A DNA stretch of 64,000 nucleotides, taken from NCBI GenBank assembly GCA_030150505.1, contig JASLFS010000053.1, forward strand, positions 4,591 through 68,590. Reading direction: 5' to 3'. This document shows, piece after piece, positions 45,543-55,107 of the stretch. The notes under the pieces were generated by a model that was given only the letters and a program-made list of their open reading frames with translations, ran no database searches and was not told the DNA's origin. The DNA comes from Vitreoscilla sp. (GTDB taxonomy: Bacteria; Pseudomonadota; Gammaproteobacteria; Burkholderiales; Neisseriaceae). How positions within the stretch are numbered: the stretch's first letter is position 1; the number at the start of each line of letters is the position of its first letter. Position numbers and translations under genes: made by a program.

Positions 45543-45801
45543 CTTTTTCTTAGCCTTTGTTGAGAAAATTATTCGTTAATATAATTCAAATTCAGTTAGA
45601 TAATATTTATTATTATCAATAAATATGGTTATTAAACCAAAAGTTACTGGTGGTTGTTAAATTATTTTGTATCTTAAAAAATGTAGATTGTTATTTAAAA
45701 TCTTGTTCATGGAATGGGTATATATTTTTAAGATAGCGGTGTAATATTGGGTGAATATTTATATGATATAAGCAATGTTGGTTTGCTAAGGGAGAGAGAA
45801 C

Positions 45802-47019
45802 ATGGCAGTAAATTTGCAAGAACCAAACGCCAAAGATTTATTAAGCATTGACGGCGTGCAGTTGTATGTTGGGCAGGCAGGTATTAAAAAAGCGGATCAC
45901 AATGATGTTACCGTAATGGTGTTGAATCCAAAAAATCACATTGCAGGTGTATTCACGAGAAATAAATTTTGTGCTGCGCCAGTGGTGGTTTGCCAGCAGC
46001 ACTTGGCAACAGGGGATTCTATTCGAGCTTTGGTTGTGAATACGGGAAATGCTAACGCTGGTACGGGCTACGATGGTCGAGAACGGGCTTTGAATGTTTG
46101 CCAAGCAGTTGCTTCGCAAGTGGATTGTGAAGTTGGACAAGTTTTGCCTTTTTCAACTGGGGTTATATTAGAGCCCTTGCCTGCTGAAAAAATTCAGCAA
46201 GCGGTTAAATCTTTGAAGCCTGTGCATTGGGATGTTGCAGCAGCAGCTATTATGACAACAGATACGATTGCCAAAGCAGCTAGCCGTGAGTTAGTGATTG
46301 ATGGCCAGAAGATTAATATTACTGGTATGGCAAAAGGTTCGGGCATGATTCATCCGAATATGGCAACCATGTTGGGTTTCATTGCTACAGATGCAGCCAT
46401 TGGGCAAGTTGCTTTGCAGCAAATGGTTAAAGCAGTGGCGGATGATACGTTTAACAGTATTACGGTTGATGGCGATACCAGTACAAATGATAGTTTTATG
46501 TTGATTGCAACGAATAAAGTATCAATGGAGCCTATCACGGATATTAATAGCAAGGCATATCAGTTGATAAAGGCTGCAGTGACTGATTTGGCATTAGAAT
46601 TGGCGCAAGCAATTGTTCGCGATGGCGAAGGAGCAACCAAGTTTATTACCGTAGCAGTAGAAGGTGCTAAAGATAAAGCTGAAGCCAAGCAAGTTGGTTA
46701 TGCGATTGCACGCTCGCCATTGGTTAAAACGGCATTTTTTGCTAGTGATCCTAATTTAGGTCGATTATTATGTGCGGTTGGTTATGCTGGTGTTGAAGAT
46801 TTGGATGTTGATAATGTTCAAATGTATTTGGGTGATGTTTTGGTTGCAGAAAAAGGCGGTAGAGCAAAATCATATCTAGAAGCAGATGGAGATAGGATTA
46901 TGGCTCAAGCTGAAATATTGGTTCGGGTTGTTTTGAATCGAGGCAGTGCACAAGCCAATATTTATACCTGCGATTTTTCGTATGATTATGTGAAAATCAA
47001 TGCTGAATACAGAAGTTAA
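45802..47019 (+). CDS. argJ: Bifunctional ornithine acetyltransferase/N-acetylglutamate synthase ArgJ
   Basis: Recycles the acetyl group from N-acetylornithine to glutamate. 405 residues. The self-cleavage site is at NMATMLGF, where the Thr becomes the N-terminal nucleophile of the beta chain; GSGMIHPN precedes it. Other blocks: VMVLNPKNHIAGVFTRNKFCAAP, VVNTGNANAGTG, and C-terminal ANIYTCDFSYDYVKINAEYRS. AGGGAGAG precedes the start. Own terminator. Confidence 0.96.
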   Translation: MAVNLQEPNAKDLLSIDGVQLYVGQAGIKKADHNDVTVMVLNPKNHIAGVFTRNKFCAAPVVVCQQHLATGDSIRALVVNTGNANAGTGYDGRERALNVCQAVASQVDCEVGQVLPFSTGVILEPLPAEKIQQAVKSLKPVHWDVAAAAIMTTDTIAKAASRELVIDGQKINITGMAKGSGMIHPNMATMLGFIATDAAIGQVALQQMVKAVADDTFNSITVDGDTSTNDSFMLIATNKVSMEPITDINSKAYQLIKAAVTDLALELAQAIVRDGEGATKFITVAVEGAKDKAEAKQVGYAIARSPLVKTAFFASDPNLGRLLCAVGYAGVEDLDVDNVQMYLGDVLVAEKGGRAKSYLEADGDRIMAQAEILVRVVLNRGSAQANIYTCDFSYDYVKINAEYRS

Positions 47020-47036
47020 TATGAACGTTAACTAAT

Positions 47037-47065
47037 AAAAAAAGCCGCAAAATGCGGCTTTTTTT
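47037..47065. terminator. Bidirectional terminator between argJ and rhomboid gene
   Basis: AAAAAAAGCCGCA (47037-47049) pairs with TGCGGC plus a T-run (47053-47065). Confidence 0.88.
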
Positions 47066-47077
47066 GTAGGCATTTAA

Positions 47078-47857
47078 TTAATTATCATCGCCATAAATAT
47101 TGTGTGGTTTGGAAATAATGCCTTGCTTCATCCAGAAATAGCTTAATAAAAAGCCAGTGATTGCACCACCTAAGTGTGCAAAATGAGCAATGCCAGAACC
47201 ACTACCAAATAGGCTGATGCCACCAGTAAAGCCACCAATTAAGTCAATTGCCAAAATAATTGGCACTAATATTTTTGCTTTAATTGGAGCTGGAATAAAG
47301 ATAAACATTAGTTCTGCATTGGGAAAAAGCATGGCAAATGCAATGAGTAAGCCATAAATTGCACCAGAAGCACCAACAACAGGAACAATAAAGCTCGATA
47401 GCATTTGTTCTAAATTTTCAGCACTTAAGATTTGCTGCCAAGCATTATAAAATTGTTCTTGGTTGAGAATATCGACGATATCTTTAAGACTATAACCATG
47501 TTGTAAAAGGATGTCGGCATTTGATTGGAAAAAGTACCAATTAACCAGAGTATGTAAGATGGCTGCGCCTAATCCGCAGGCGAAGTAGAAAATAATAAAT
47601 CGTTTACTTCCCCATAAATAGACAATAGCAGAGCCAAAAGAAATCAAGGCAAACATATTAAAAAATAAATGCATGAGGCCACCATGCATGAACATGTGGC
47701 TGATGAGTTGCCAAGCTTGGAAGCGGCTGTTTTGGAAAAAATACAATGCCATGGTTGTTAGCCATTGATTATCTAATTGGCTAAAAGCAAAAAATAGAAT
47801 GTTCAAGCCAACCAAGATTAAAATAATTTTAGGAGTCTGTTTTAGGAAGTTATTCAT
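47078..47857 (-). CDS. Rhomboid family intramembrane serine protease
   Basis: About 259 residues from MNNFLKQTPKI at 47857; an in-frame ATG at 47893 would add 12 residues and neither start has a strong ribosome site. Six or more membrane segments. Catalytic serine in GASGAIYGLL and histidine in IAHFAHLGGAITG; HMFMHGGLMHLFFNMFAL is the conserved oxyanion-side helix. Substrate unknown. Confidence 0.87.
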   Translation of the reverse strand: MNNFLKQTPKIILILVGLNILFFAFSQLDNQWLTTMALYFFQNSRFQAWQLISHMFMHGGLMHLFFNMFALISFGSAIVYLWGSKRFIIFYFACGLGAAILHTLVNWYFFQSNADILLQHGYSLKDIVDILNQEQFYNAWQQILSAENLEQMLSSFIVPVVGASGAIYGLLIAFAMLFPNAELMFIFIPAPIKAKILVPIILAIDLIGGFTGGISLFGSGSGIAHFAHLGGAITGFLLSYFWMKQGIISKPHNIYGDDN

Positions 47858-47923
47858 TTCGGTTACTAAGTTAAATCGATATTGGATTATCATAGCATTT
47901 TGTGTATTGTTTTATCTTGCTAT

Positions 47924-47959
47924 TTTTATTATTTAGCTGGTTTATCAGCAATAATAAAA
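47924..47959. repeat. Dyad in the rhomboid/recR divergent gap
   Basis: TTTTATTATT (47924-47933) pairs with 47950-47959, with an inner GCTG/CAGC pair offset by two bases. It is centred between the two divergent genes and could be an operator or a leader hairpin of recR. Confidence 0.4.
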
Positions 47960-48005
47960 GCATGCTAAACTCTTTTTCATTCTTTTTTATTAAACAGTAT
48001 CCGTT

Positions 48006-48608
48006 ATGTTAAAAACACCTGATGCATTGGCAAAATTGGCTAATGCGTTAAAAGCATTACCCAATGTTGGTCCAAAAACTGCTCAGCGCATGGCATATCA
48101 CTTATTACAGCATAATCGTGAAGGAGCAGAGGATTTGCTTGATGCTTTGCAAGGCGCTTTGCGGCAAGTAAAACATTGCCGATTATGTAATACATTTTGT
48201 GAAGAAGATATTTGTAATATTTGTGCTGATACAGCAAGACAGCATAAATCATTGATGATTGTACAAATGCCCATTGATATTGCCAGCATGGAATCTGCAA
48301 ATTGCCATGATGGTTTGTATTTTGTTTTGATGGGGCAGGTAAATCCTGTACAAAATATGGATTTAAGCCATATTGCTTTGGATAAATTGGTTGAGCGATT
48401 GAAAAATAGTGCGGTTGAAGAAATCATTATTGCGACCAATTTTACAGCAGAAGGCGATGCCACTGCTTATGTTTTATCTGAGCTTTTGAAGGATTTACCT
48501 TATCAAGTAACAAGATTGGCTCGAGGCATGCCTTTAGGTGGGGAGCTTGAGTATGTTGATGCAGGAACTTTGGCGCAAGCTGTTTATGAGCGAAAATTAT
48601 TAAAATAG
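48006..48608 (+). CDS. recR: Recombination protein RecR
   Basis: Acts with RecF/RecO in gap repair by loading RecA. 200 residues: helix-hairpin-helix LPNVGPKTAQRMAYHLL, zinc finger CRLCNTFCEEDICNIC, Toprim domain with EIIIATNFTAEGDATAYVL, and C-terminal TRLARGMPLGGELEYVDAGTLAQA. No dnaX/ybaB neighbours, unlike the enterobacterial arrangement. Confidence 0.96.
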   Translation: MLKTPDALAKLANALKALPNVGPKTAQRMAYHLLQHNREGAEDLLDALQGALRQVKHCRLCNTFCEEDICNICADTARQHKSLMIVQMPIDIASMESANCHDGLYFVLMGQVNPVQNMDLSHIALDKLVERLKNSAVEEIIIATNFTAEGDATAYVLSELLKDLPYQVTRLARGMPLGGELEYVDAGTLAQAVYERKLLK

Positions 48609-48835
48609 TTGGTTTCAATGAGTTTTTTCACTGGGTAATGAGCAAGCTGTTTTTTGTAAAAGTCAATGTGATTCAATTGATTATTGCCAAATAGATTAAA
48701 AATGTTATTTGGGTACTTGAAAAATAGCATTAATACCAGATATAGAAAACATAGAACTGATTGGTTAATAAGTCACTGTATATATTTTTATCTTAAGTCT
48801 TGGTTTCTAAAAAAATAAAAAATTGGCGAGTAAGA

Positions 48836-48863
48836 CTTGAAAATTTTACAGTTGACCTTATTT
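48836..48863 (+). promoter_or_regulatory. Sigma-32-type heat-shock promoter of dnaK
   Basis: CTTGAAA (48836-48842), 13-bp spacer, CCTTATTT (48856-48863), compared with the RpoH consensus CTTGAAA and CCCCATnT. The -35 is perfect and the -10 matches six of seven defined-plus-spacer positions by hand count. It lies about 56 bp before dnaK. Confidence 0.7.
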
Positions 48864-48919
48864 AAAACTCAAAGATTAGTGGTGAATATTCACCTATAGA
48901 ATTTAGGAGTGTATTGAAT

Positions 48920-50851
48920 ATGGCAAAAGTAATTGGTATCGACTTAGGTACAACAAACTCTTGTTTGGCTATTTCTGAAAATGGTCAGGCTAAAATTATT
49001 GAAAACGCAGAAGGTGCACGTACAACACCTTCAGTCATTGCTTATTTAGATGGCGGTGAAGTATTGGTTGGTGCGCCAGCAAAGCGCCAAGCTGTTACTA
49101 ACCCAACAAATACTATTTATGCTGCAAAACGTTTGATTGGTCGCCGTTTTGAAGATAAAGAAGTTCAAAAAGACATTGATTTAATGCCTTTTGAAATTGT
49201 TAAAGCTAGCAATGGCGATGCTTGGATTAAAGCACAAGGTAAAGAATTATCTGCTCCTCAAATTTCAGCAGAAATTCTACGTCGCTTGAAAAAAGCAGCT
49301 GAAGATTATTTGGGTGAAGAAGTAACTGAAGCAGTAATTACTGTTCCTGCTTACTTTAATGATAGCCAACGTCAAGCAACTAAAGATGCTGGACGCATTG
49401 CAGGTTTGGACGTTAAACGCATTATTAACGAACCAACTGCTGCTGCTTTGGCTTTCGGTATGGATAAAGCCGAAAAAGGCGATCGTAAAATTGCAGTGTA
49501 TGACTTAGGTGGTGGTACTTTTGATATTTCAATCATTGAAATCGCTGATGTTGATGGCGATAAACAATTTGAAGTATTGGCTACCAACGGTGATACATTC
49601 TTAGGTGGTGAAGACTTTGACCAACGTTTAATTGATTACATCATTGGCGAGTTCCAAAAAGAACAAGGCATTGATTTGAAAAAAGACGTTATGGCATTGC
49701 AACGCTTGAAAGAAGCTGCTGAAAAAGCGAAGATTGAATTGTCTAGCGGTCAGCAAACTGAAATCAACTTGCCATATATTACGATGGATGCAACAGGTCC
49801 TAAGCACTTGGCAATCAAAATTACCCGTGCCAAATTTGAGAGCTTGGTTGAAGATTTGATTCAACGCTCAATTGAGCCTTGTAAAGTTGCATTGAAAGAT
49901 GCTGGTTTATCTGTAAACGACATTGATGATGTGATTTTGGTTGGTGGTCAAACACGTATGCCAAAAGTACAAGATGCTGTGAAAGATTTCTTCGGTAAAG
50001 AGCCACGTAAAGACGTTAACCCTGATGAAGCTGTTGCCGCTGGTGCTGCTATTCAAGGTGCGGTTTTGTCTGGTGACCGTAGTGATGTATTGTTATTAGA
50101 TGTAACGCCATTGTCATTGGGTATTGAGACAATGGGTGGTGTTATGACTAAATTGATTCAGAAAAACACAACGATTCCAACTAAAGCAAATCAAGTGTTC
50201 TCAACTGCTGAAGATAACCAAAGTGCGGTAACTATTCATGTGTTGCAAGGTGAACGTGAAAGAGCTTCTGCAAATAAAAGCTTGGGTCAATTTAACTTAG
50301 GTGATATTGCTCCTGCTCCACGTGGCATGCCTCAAATTGAAGTAACTTTTGATATTGATGCAAATGGTATCTTGAATGTGTCTGCTAAAGATAAAGGCAC
50401 AGGCAAAGAAGCCAATATTACGATTCAAGCTTCAAGTGGTTTGAGTGAAGAAGAAATCGAACGCATGGTAAAAGATGCGGAAGCAAACGCAGAAGAAGAT
50501 AAAAAACTAACTGAATTGGTAACAGCTCGTAACCAAGCAGAAGGTTTAATTCACTCAGTTAAAAAATCAATGACTGATTACGGTGATAAATTAGATGCTG
50601 CTGAAAAAGAAGCAATTGAAGCTGCGATTAAAGAAGCTGAAGAAGTGATTAAAGGCGAAGATAAAGAGATTATCGAAGCTAAATCTGAAGCTTTGGCAAC
50701 TGCAAGCCAAAAATTGGGCGAAATGATGTACGCTCAAGCTCAAGAAGAAGCTCAGCAAGCTGGTGGCGCTAGCGCTGAAGGCGATTCTAAAGCTGCATCG
50801 GATGATGTTGTTGATGCTGATTTTGAAGAAGTTAAAGAAGATAAGAAATAA
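48920..50851 (+). CDS. dnaK: Molecular chaperone DnaK
   Basis: Hsp70 chaperone, 643 residues from [16 protein letters not shown] at 48920; a TTG six bases upstream is in frame but less likely, GGAG lying ten bases before the ATG. ATPase phosphate loops GIDLGTTNS and [32 protein letters not shown], linker [19 protein letters not shown], and C-terminal [15 protein letters not shown]. grpE and dnaJ are not adjacent, as in Neisseria. Regulated by the heat-shock-type promoter described separately. Confidence 0.98.
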   Translation: MAKVIGIDLGTTNSCLAISENGQAKIIENAEGARTTPSVIAYLDGGEVLVGAPAKRQAVTNPTNTIYAAKRLIGRRFEDKEVQKDIDLMPFEIVKASNGDAWIKAQGKELSAPQISAEILRRLKKAAEDYLGEEVTEAVITVPAYFNDSQRQATKDAGRIAGLDVKRIINEPTAAALAFGMDKAEKGDRKIAVYDLGGGTFDISIIEIADVDGDKQFEVLATNGDTFLGGEDFDQRLIDYIIGEFQKEQGIDLKKDVMALQRLKEAAEKAKIELSSGQQTEINLPYITMDATGPKHLAIKITRAKFESLVEDLIQRSIEPCKVALKDAGLSVNDIDDVILVGGQTRMPKVQDAVKDFFGKEPRKDVNPDEAVAAGAAIQGAVLSGDRSDVLLLDVTPLSLGIETMGGVMTKLIQKNTTIPTKANQVFSTAEDNQSAVTIHVLQGERERASANKSLGQFNLGDIAPAPRGMPQIEVTFDIDANGILNVSAKDKGTGKEANITIQASSGLSEEEIERMVKDAEANAEEDKKLTELVTARNQAEGLIHSVKKSMTDYGDKLDAAEKEAIEAAIKEAEEVIKGEDKEIIEAKSEALATASQKLGEMMYAQAQEEAQQAGGASAEGDSKAASDDVVDADFEEVKEDKK

Positions 50852-50876
50852 TAGTTTGTTCTTATCTCGTTAGATT

Positions 50877-50908
50877 AAAAATCCCCAAGGTAACTTGGGG
50901 ATTTTTTT
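50877..50908 (+). terminator. Terminator after dnaK
   Basis: ATCCCCAAG pairs with CTTGGGGAT (50881-50902), A-run before and T-run after. Confidence 0.9.
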
Positions 50909-50999
50909 GTAGGTAAATGATTGTTTAGTGCTATGAAATGATAGGGTGAAATTTGTCTTGTTGCATTGGCTAACCTATTCATGGCGATTAAAAGCGGAT

Positions 51000-51037
51000 T
51001 AAAAAAATCCCGTTAGTTTTAGGATAACTAGCGGGAT
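51000..51037 (-). terminator. Terminator of the yihY-like gene
   Basis: A 12-bp stem (51007-51018 with 51026-51037, one G-T pair) followed on the minus strand by seven T. Confidence 0.85.
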
Positions 51038-51046
51038 AATATTGTT

Positions 51047-52267
51047 TTATGTTTGGTTTGTTTCTTTGATAAATTGCATTAATGACATATCTAAATTTTG
51101 TAAGCCGGGGCGCATTAATTCGGTTATTTTTTTATTGATATATTGAGGGGCTGTTTCTTCTGGATAATAAACAAACTCTTCAAATAATTTGCCGATGTTA
51201 ATATTCGCTGCATTGGTTTTAAGAATCCAGCCAGATGAGGATTCTTCGATATAGTTTAAATTGGCGAGGTTTTCTAATAAGTCACCAATTTCATCAAATC
51301 CTAAATCAACATATTGACGGAAATCTTGTGTTCGCATGGCAGTTTTTTTGTTTTGTGCTTCATGCAATAAAATTAATGTTGTTAAGGCATCTTCATAGAT
51401 TTTGGCTGGGTTATTCTTAAATAGGAATACTGAGCCTTTCCAGTAGGATAAAGAAGCTGTTAATACTGCACCTAGTAAGAGAATGAGCCACAAAAGGTTT
51501 AACCACAATAAGAAAATGGGTATGGTAGCAAATGCGCCATAAATTAATTCATAGCTGTTAAAGTTGCTCACATAATATGTGAAACCACGGCGAATGGTTT
51601 CTAGAATAATGGCGGTAATGGCTGCGCCAACTAGTGCATGTGTCATTGGTACATAGGCCGATGGCACAAAGCGATAGAGCAGAAATAGGGCAAATGTGGT
51701 GAAGATAATAGATGAAACTATTTGGATAAGCTTGGCTGCAATTGGGTAGTAAAAGGCAAAGTTGGATTCTTTGAGCAATAATGCCCAAGATGATGTTGCT
51801 ACGCCGATAGCAACTGGACCTAATGTTAAAACAGCCCAGTAAATGAGTAGGCGTTTTACCAATGGGCGAGGGCGAGAAACTTGCCAAATTTGGTTAAAGG
51901 TTCGCTCAATGGTCATGATTAATAAAATCGCAGAGATGGCCAGCGCAATAATACCAATTGCAGTTAAATTGCTGGCTTTGTCTCGGAAACTGTAAACGTA
52001 TTCACCAATAATTTTTGCACTGGCATCTGGCATTAGTGTATTGGTGATAAAGTCATTGAAGCCTTCTGTGATGTCTGAGAACATTGGGAAGGCAGAGATA
52101 ACAATTAAAGCGATGGTAAAAAATGGCACCATGGCTAACAATGTGGTAAATGTTAAGCTTGATGAAACTCTTGTAATATCAAGTTGCTCAGCTCGGGAAA
52201 TCAAGAATCGAAAAAATTGTAAAAAACGATTACCTTGGATTTTTTTTATCGGTAATTTATTAATCAT
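51047..52267 (-). CDS. YihY/UPF0761 family inner-membrane protein
   Basis: 406 residues with about six membrane segments in the first 290. Signature stretches: SSLTFTTLLAMVPFFTIALIVISAFP, GIIALAISAILLIMTIERTFNQIW and FNSYELIYGAFATIPIFLLWLNLLW. The soluble C-terminal 110 residues (HEAQNKKTAMRTQDF onward) look like a winged-helix-type extension seen in longer members. Once mis-annotated as ribonuclease BN; function is unknown. Confidence 0.88.
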   Translation of the reverse strand: MINKLPIKKIQGNRFLQFFRFLISRAEQLDITRVSSSLTFTTLLAMVPFFTIALIVISAFPMFSDITEGFNDFITNTLMPDASAKIIGEYVYSFRDKASNLTAIGIIALAISAILLIMTIERTFNQIWQVSRPRPLVKRLLIYWAVLTLGPVAIGVATSSWALLLKESNFAFYYPIAAKLIQIVSSIIFTTFALFLLYRFVPSAYVPMTHALVGAAITAIILETIRRGFTYYVSNFNSYELIYGAFATIPIFLLWLNLLWLILLLGAVLTASLSYWKGSVFLFKNNPAKIYEDALTTLILLHEAQNKKTAMRTQDFRQYVDLGFDEIGDLLENLANLNYIEESSSGWILKTNAANINIGKLFEEFVYYPEETAPQYINKKITELMRPGLQNLDMSLMQFIKETNQT

Positions 52268-52366
52268 TAAGCGAGGCTCTCAATCGTTTATAAAGTATGT
52301 ATGGATTTATAATCATAATGCATACGCAATATCTTAAATAATCATTATATTAACAAGGAATGCAGG

Positions 52367-52969
52367 ATGTTGAAAATATTAGTACTTTATTACAGTTTGC
52401 ATGGGTCAACAAAAAACTTGGCACATTGTATTGCCGAAGGTGTTGAAAGTGTTGCTGGTTGCGATGCCGTATTGAGGACTGTGCCTAAGGTATCGGCTGT
52501 TTGTGAAGCAACACAACCCAGTATTCCTACGGATGGTGCACCGTATGTTACGGAAGCGGATCTACAAGATTGTGCAGGTTTGGCTTTGGGTAGTTCAACA
52601 CGCTTTGGTAATATGGCTGCTGCCATGAAGTACTTTTTAGATGGCACGGTGGCTGTTTGGCTGTCTGGTAGTTTAATTAACAAGCCAGCTTGTGTGTTTT
52701 CGGCATCGACCACTATGCACGGTGGGCAAGAAAGTACTTTGTTAAGTATGATGCTGCCATTAATGCATCATGGCATGGTTGTGATGGGATTACCATTTAG
52801 GTTGCCAGAATTAACCAATACGCAAACAGGTGGTAGCCCTTATGGTGTAACACATGTTTCTGGTTCTCAGGGAAATACGGAGCTAAGCGATGATGAGCGT
52901 AAGTTGGCTTTTGAACAGGGGAAACGTTTGGCAACGTTGGCTAAAAAATTAGCAGCAGAAAATAATTAA
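52367..52969 (+). CDS. wrbA: NAD(P)H:quinone oxidoreductase WrbA-like flavodoxin
   Basis: 200 residues. FMN phosphate loop YYSLHGSTKNLAHCIAEG at the N-terminus, GSSTRFGNMAAAMKYFLDGT (WrbA signature), and SASTTMHGGQESTLLSM with a probable active-site region. Reduces quinones by two electrons to limit redox cycling. Nine bases before the SIMPL gene, probably co-transcribed. Confidence 0.92.
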   Translation: MLKILVLYYSLHGSTKNLAHCIAEGVESVAGCDAVLRTVPKVSAVCEATQPSIPTDGAPYVTEADLQDCAGLALGSSTRFGNMAAAMKYFLDGTVAVWLSGSLINKPACVFSASTTMHGGQESTLLSMMLPLMHHGMVVMGLPFRLPELTNTQTGGSPYGVTHVSGSQGNTELSDDERKLAFEQGKRLATLAKKLAAENN

Positions 52970-52978
52970 GGATTTGAA

Positions 52979-53713
52979 ATGAACAAAAATAACATTGTTG
53001 TAGCGGCAATTGTTGGTATTAGTTTATTGCTTTCGGCTTGGTTATTGGGAAATGCTTATCAATACAAGTTTAAAACCAATCAAGTGATTAGTGTGACAGG
53101 GAATGCCAATAAAAATTTTGAAGCTGATATTGTGAAGTGGCGAGCTGGATTTCGTCGCCAGGGCAATGATCTGGAGTCGGCTTCTGAAGAGCTAAAGAGC
53201 GATCAAGCGAAGATTAAGCAATTTTTAGTGGCTAGCGGTATTAAAGACAACGAAATTGTTTTTGAAGCAGTGAATATTGAAAAGGATTATAACCAATATA
53301 CAGACAGTGACGGACGTTCGTATAGTAGCTTTTCTGGTTATACGTTATCGCAAAATGTAACAGTGGAATCAGCTGATTTGGATAAGGTTGAAGCTGTTTC
53401 ACGAGAGATTTCTAATTTGATTAGCCAAGGTATTGAATTGAGTTCTTCAGATCCAAATTATTATTACAGTAAGTTGGAAGATTTGAAACTTGAATTGATT
53501 TCTCAAGCCTCTGCTAATGCGAAGCAGCGAGCAGATAATATTGCTAAAGAAGCCAATGCTAAATTAGGGCAACTGGTTAAAGGTGATATGGGCGTTTTTC
53601 AAATTACAGGTCAAAATGATGATGACGACTATACTTATGGTGGAGCATTTAATACGACTTCACGTAAGAAAACGGCCAGTATTACAGTGAAATTACAGTT
53701 TATTAGTCAGTAA
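52979..53713 (+). CDS. SIMPL (DUF541) domain periplasmic protein
   Basis: 244 residues. N-terminal hydrophobic segment (IVVAAIVGISLLLSAWLLG) serving as signal anchor, then the SIMPL domain with ISVTGNANKNFEADIVKWRAGF-type start and LKLELISQASANAKQRADNIAKEANAKLGQL. Related proteins (YggE) lower intracellular oxidant levels by an unknown mechanism. AAGGATTTGAA precedes the start. Confidence 0.85.
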   Translation: MNKNNIVVAAIVGISLLLSAWLLGNAYQYKFKTNQVISVTGNANKNFEADIVKWRAGFRRQGNDLESASEELKSDQAKIKQFLVASGIKDNEIVFEAVNIEKDYNQYTDSDGRSYSSFSGYTLSQNVTVESADLDKVEAVSREISNLISQGIELSSSDPNYYYSKLEDLKLELISQASANAKQRADNIAKEANAKLGQLVKGDMGVFQITGQNDDDDYTYGGAFNTTSRKKTASITVKLQFISQ

Positions 53714-53723
53714 GATAAAAGAT

Positions 53724-53735
53724 AGGCTGCCTGAA
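53724..53735 (+). repeat. DNA uptake sequence AGGCTGCCTGAA (plus-strand arm)
   Basis: Exact copy, paired with the inverted copy at 53739-53750. Confidence 0.82.
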
Positions 53736-53738
53736 GCT

Positions 53739-53750
53739 TTCAGGCAGCCT
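53739..53750 (-). repeat. DNA uptake sequence AGGCTGCCTGAA (minus-strand arm)
   Basis: Exact copy in inverted orientation, forming the second arm of the stem. Confidence 0.82.
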
Positions 53751-53780
53751 ATATTCGAAATTAACTGGTCGGGATAAGTC

Positions 53781-54316
53781 ATGAATATTTTGAAAAAAAC
53801 AATTTGTGGTGCTTTTTTATTGGGCTTTAGCTTATCTTCTTATGCTGATGAGAGGTGCTATGTTTCTGAAGTTATGAGTGGTGTGCTCAGAAAATCAGAA
53901 TCCAAGAGGATGATTGTCAAAGTTACTCTTGCATCAAAAATGAAACAATATCAGTTAAAGTTACATTGGATGGTGTGACCGCACCTGCTAAAAAATCTCA
54001 TCATTGGGAAGCGTCTAAAAAGGCATTAGCTGACTTGGTTTTAAATCAATGGGTTTATATTTCTAATTCAAAGAATTAGACGGATATTATTAGCTATGCT
54101 AATCAATCGCGGCACGTGATTTGTTTGGCTCATCCAACCTATGGTATGTGTTTTGAGGTAACAGACATTGGTCTTGAGATGCTTCAGAATGGGCATGCTT
54201 TTTCATCGATAGATAAAGAAATATATGGCTCTTATCGAGAGGCAGAAAATAAAGCTCAGGCATCAAAAATGGGAATTTGGGGTGCAGAGTACTCACAAAT
54301 TCCCATTGATAATTAA
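53781..54316 (+). pseudogene. Broken SNase-like (thermonuclease family) secreted protein
   Basis: A signal peptide (MNILKKTICGAFLLGFSLSSYA) starts at 53781 in one frame; between about 53870 and 53910 the coding character moves to another frame, which reads QKIRIQEDDCQSYSC, then ISVKVTLDGVTAP, ASKKALADLVLNQWVYI, meets an in-frame TAG at 54077-54079, and continues unbroken to ASKMGIWGAEYSQIPIDN and a stop at 54316. The order matches the staphylococcal-nuclease fold (V-x-L-x-G-v-x-A-P; ASK-ALxDLV; final GIW). Two independent lesions argue for a real pseudogene. The catalytic Arg of the usual YGR motif appears as YGM, so it may have been inactive before decay. Confidence 0.72.
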
Positions 54317-55107
54317 TCTAATAATAAAGAATCATCAGCCAGTTTTTCATGGCGTGTGGATTCAAACATTTGGATTAAATCAGGTACATCCATGTTTTGT
54401 CTTTTTTGCCCATCAACATCCAAAACAACTTGCCCTTGGTGCAACATAACTGTTCGCTCGCCAAAGTCCAAAGCTTGACGCATGGAGTGGGTCACCATCA
54501 TGGCAGTTAGTTGATTTTCGGAAATAATTTGCAGGGTTAATTCCATCACAAATGCAGCTGTTTTGGGATCCAAAGCTGCAGTATGTTCATCCAATAATAG
54601 TATTTTTGATGGTTGTAAAGTTGCCATGATTAAACTCACCGCTTGGCGCTGACCACCTGACAATAAATCCATTCTGTCACTTAAACGATTTTCTAAACCC
54701 AGTTTTAGAATGGATAATTTTTCACGAAACAATTCACGATTGTTTTTGTTTAATGCCATTCTTAAACTTCGCTTTTGTCCTCGCGAATAGGCAATGGCCA
54801 TATTCTCTTCAATGCTTAAGCTTGCACAAGTGCCAGTAAGTGGATCTTGAAAGACACGAGCAACCGAGCCTGAGCGTCTAGAAGCATCTTGTCGAGTGAC
54901 ATCTAGTTCATTGATTAAAATTTTTCCAGAATCAACTAATAAATCACCGCTAATGGCATTTAAAAATGTTGATTTACCAGCACCATTACTGCCAATAACA
55001 GTTAAAAATTGACCAGTAGGAATGGTTAAACTTAAGCCACGTAAAACATGGTTTTCAATGGGGGTGCCTGGATTAAATGTTATTTGTAAATTCTCAGCAC
55101 TTAGCAT
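54313..55107 (-). CDS. ABC transporter ATPase (TrpZ-type)
   Basis: 264-residue ATPase of an importer whose permease is encoded immediately upstream with a 7-base overlap. Walker A VIGSNGAGKST, Q-loop VARVFQDPLTGT, signature LLSGGQRQAVSL, Walker B ILLLDEHTAALDPK, H-loop MVTHSMRQAL. It converges on the pseudogene with a 4-base overlap of the stop codons and no terminator between. Confidence 0.88.
   Translation of the reverse strand: MLSAENLQITFNPGTPIENHVLRGLSLTIPTGQFLTVIGSNGAGKSTFLNAISGDLLVDSGKILINELDVTRQDASRRSGSVARVFQDPLTGTCASLSIEENMAIAYSRGQKRSLRMALNKNNRELFREKLSILKLGLENRLSDRMDLLSGGQRQAVSLIMATLQPSKILLLDEHTAALDPKTAAFVMELTLQIISENQLTAMMVTHSMRQALDFGERTVMLHQGQVVLDVDGQKRQNMDVPDLIQMFESTRHEKLADDSLLLD

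Larger units (their letters stand above)
53722..53752 (+). terminator. Terminator built from two inverted uptake sequences
   Basis: AGGCTGCCTGAA at 53724-53735 and its exact reverse complement at 53739-53750 around a 3-base loop. No long T-run follows (ATATTCG), so termination may be inefficient; the inverted-DUS arrangement is the usual Neisseriaceae terminator design. Confidence 0.75.

Noticed and set aside
45603..45626. 9-bp AT-only palindrome (ATATTTATT) between the osmC-like gene and argJ
   Set aside because: Composed only of A and T in a very AT-rich gap; likely chance or a generic promoter feature.
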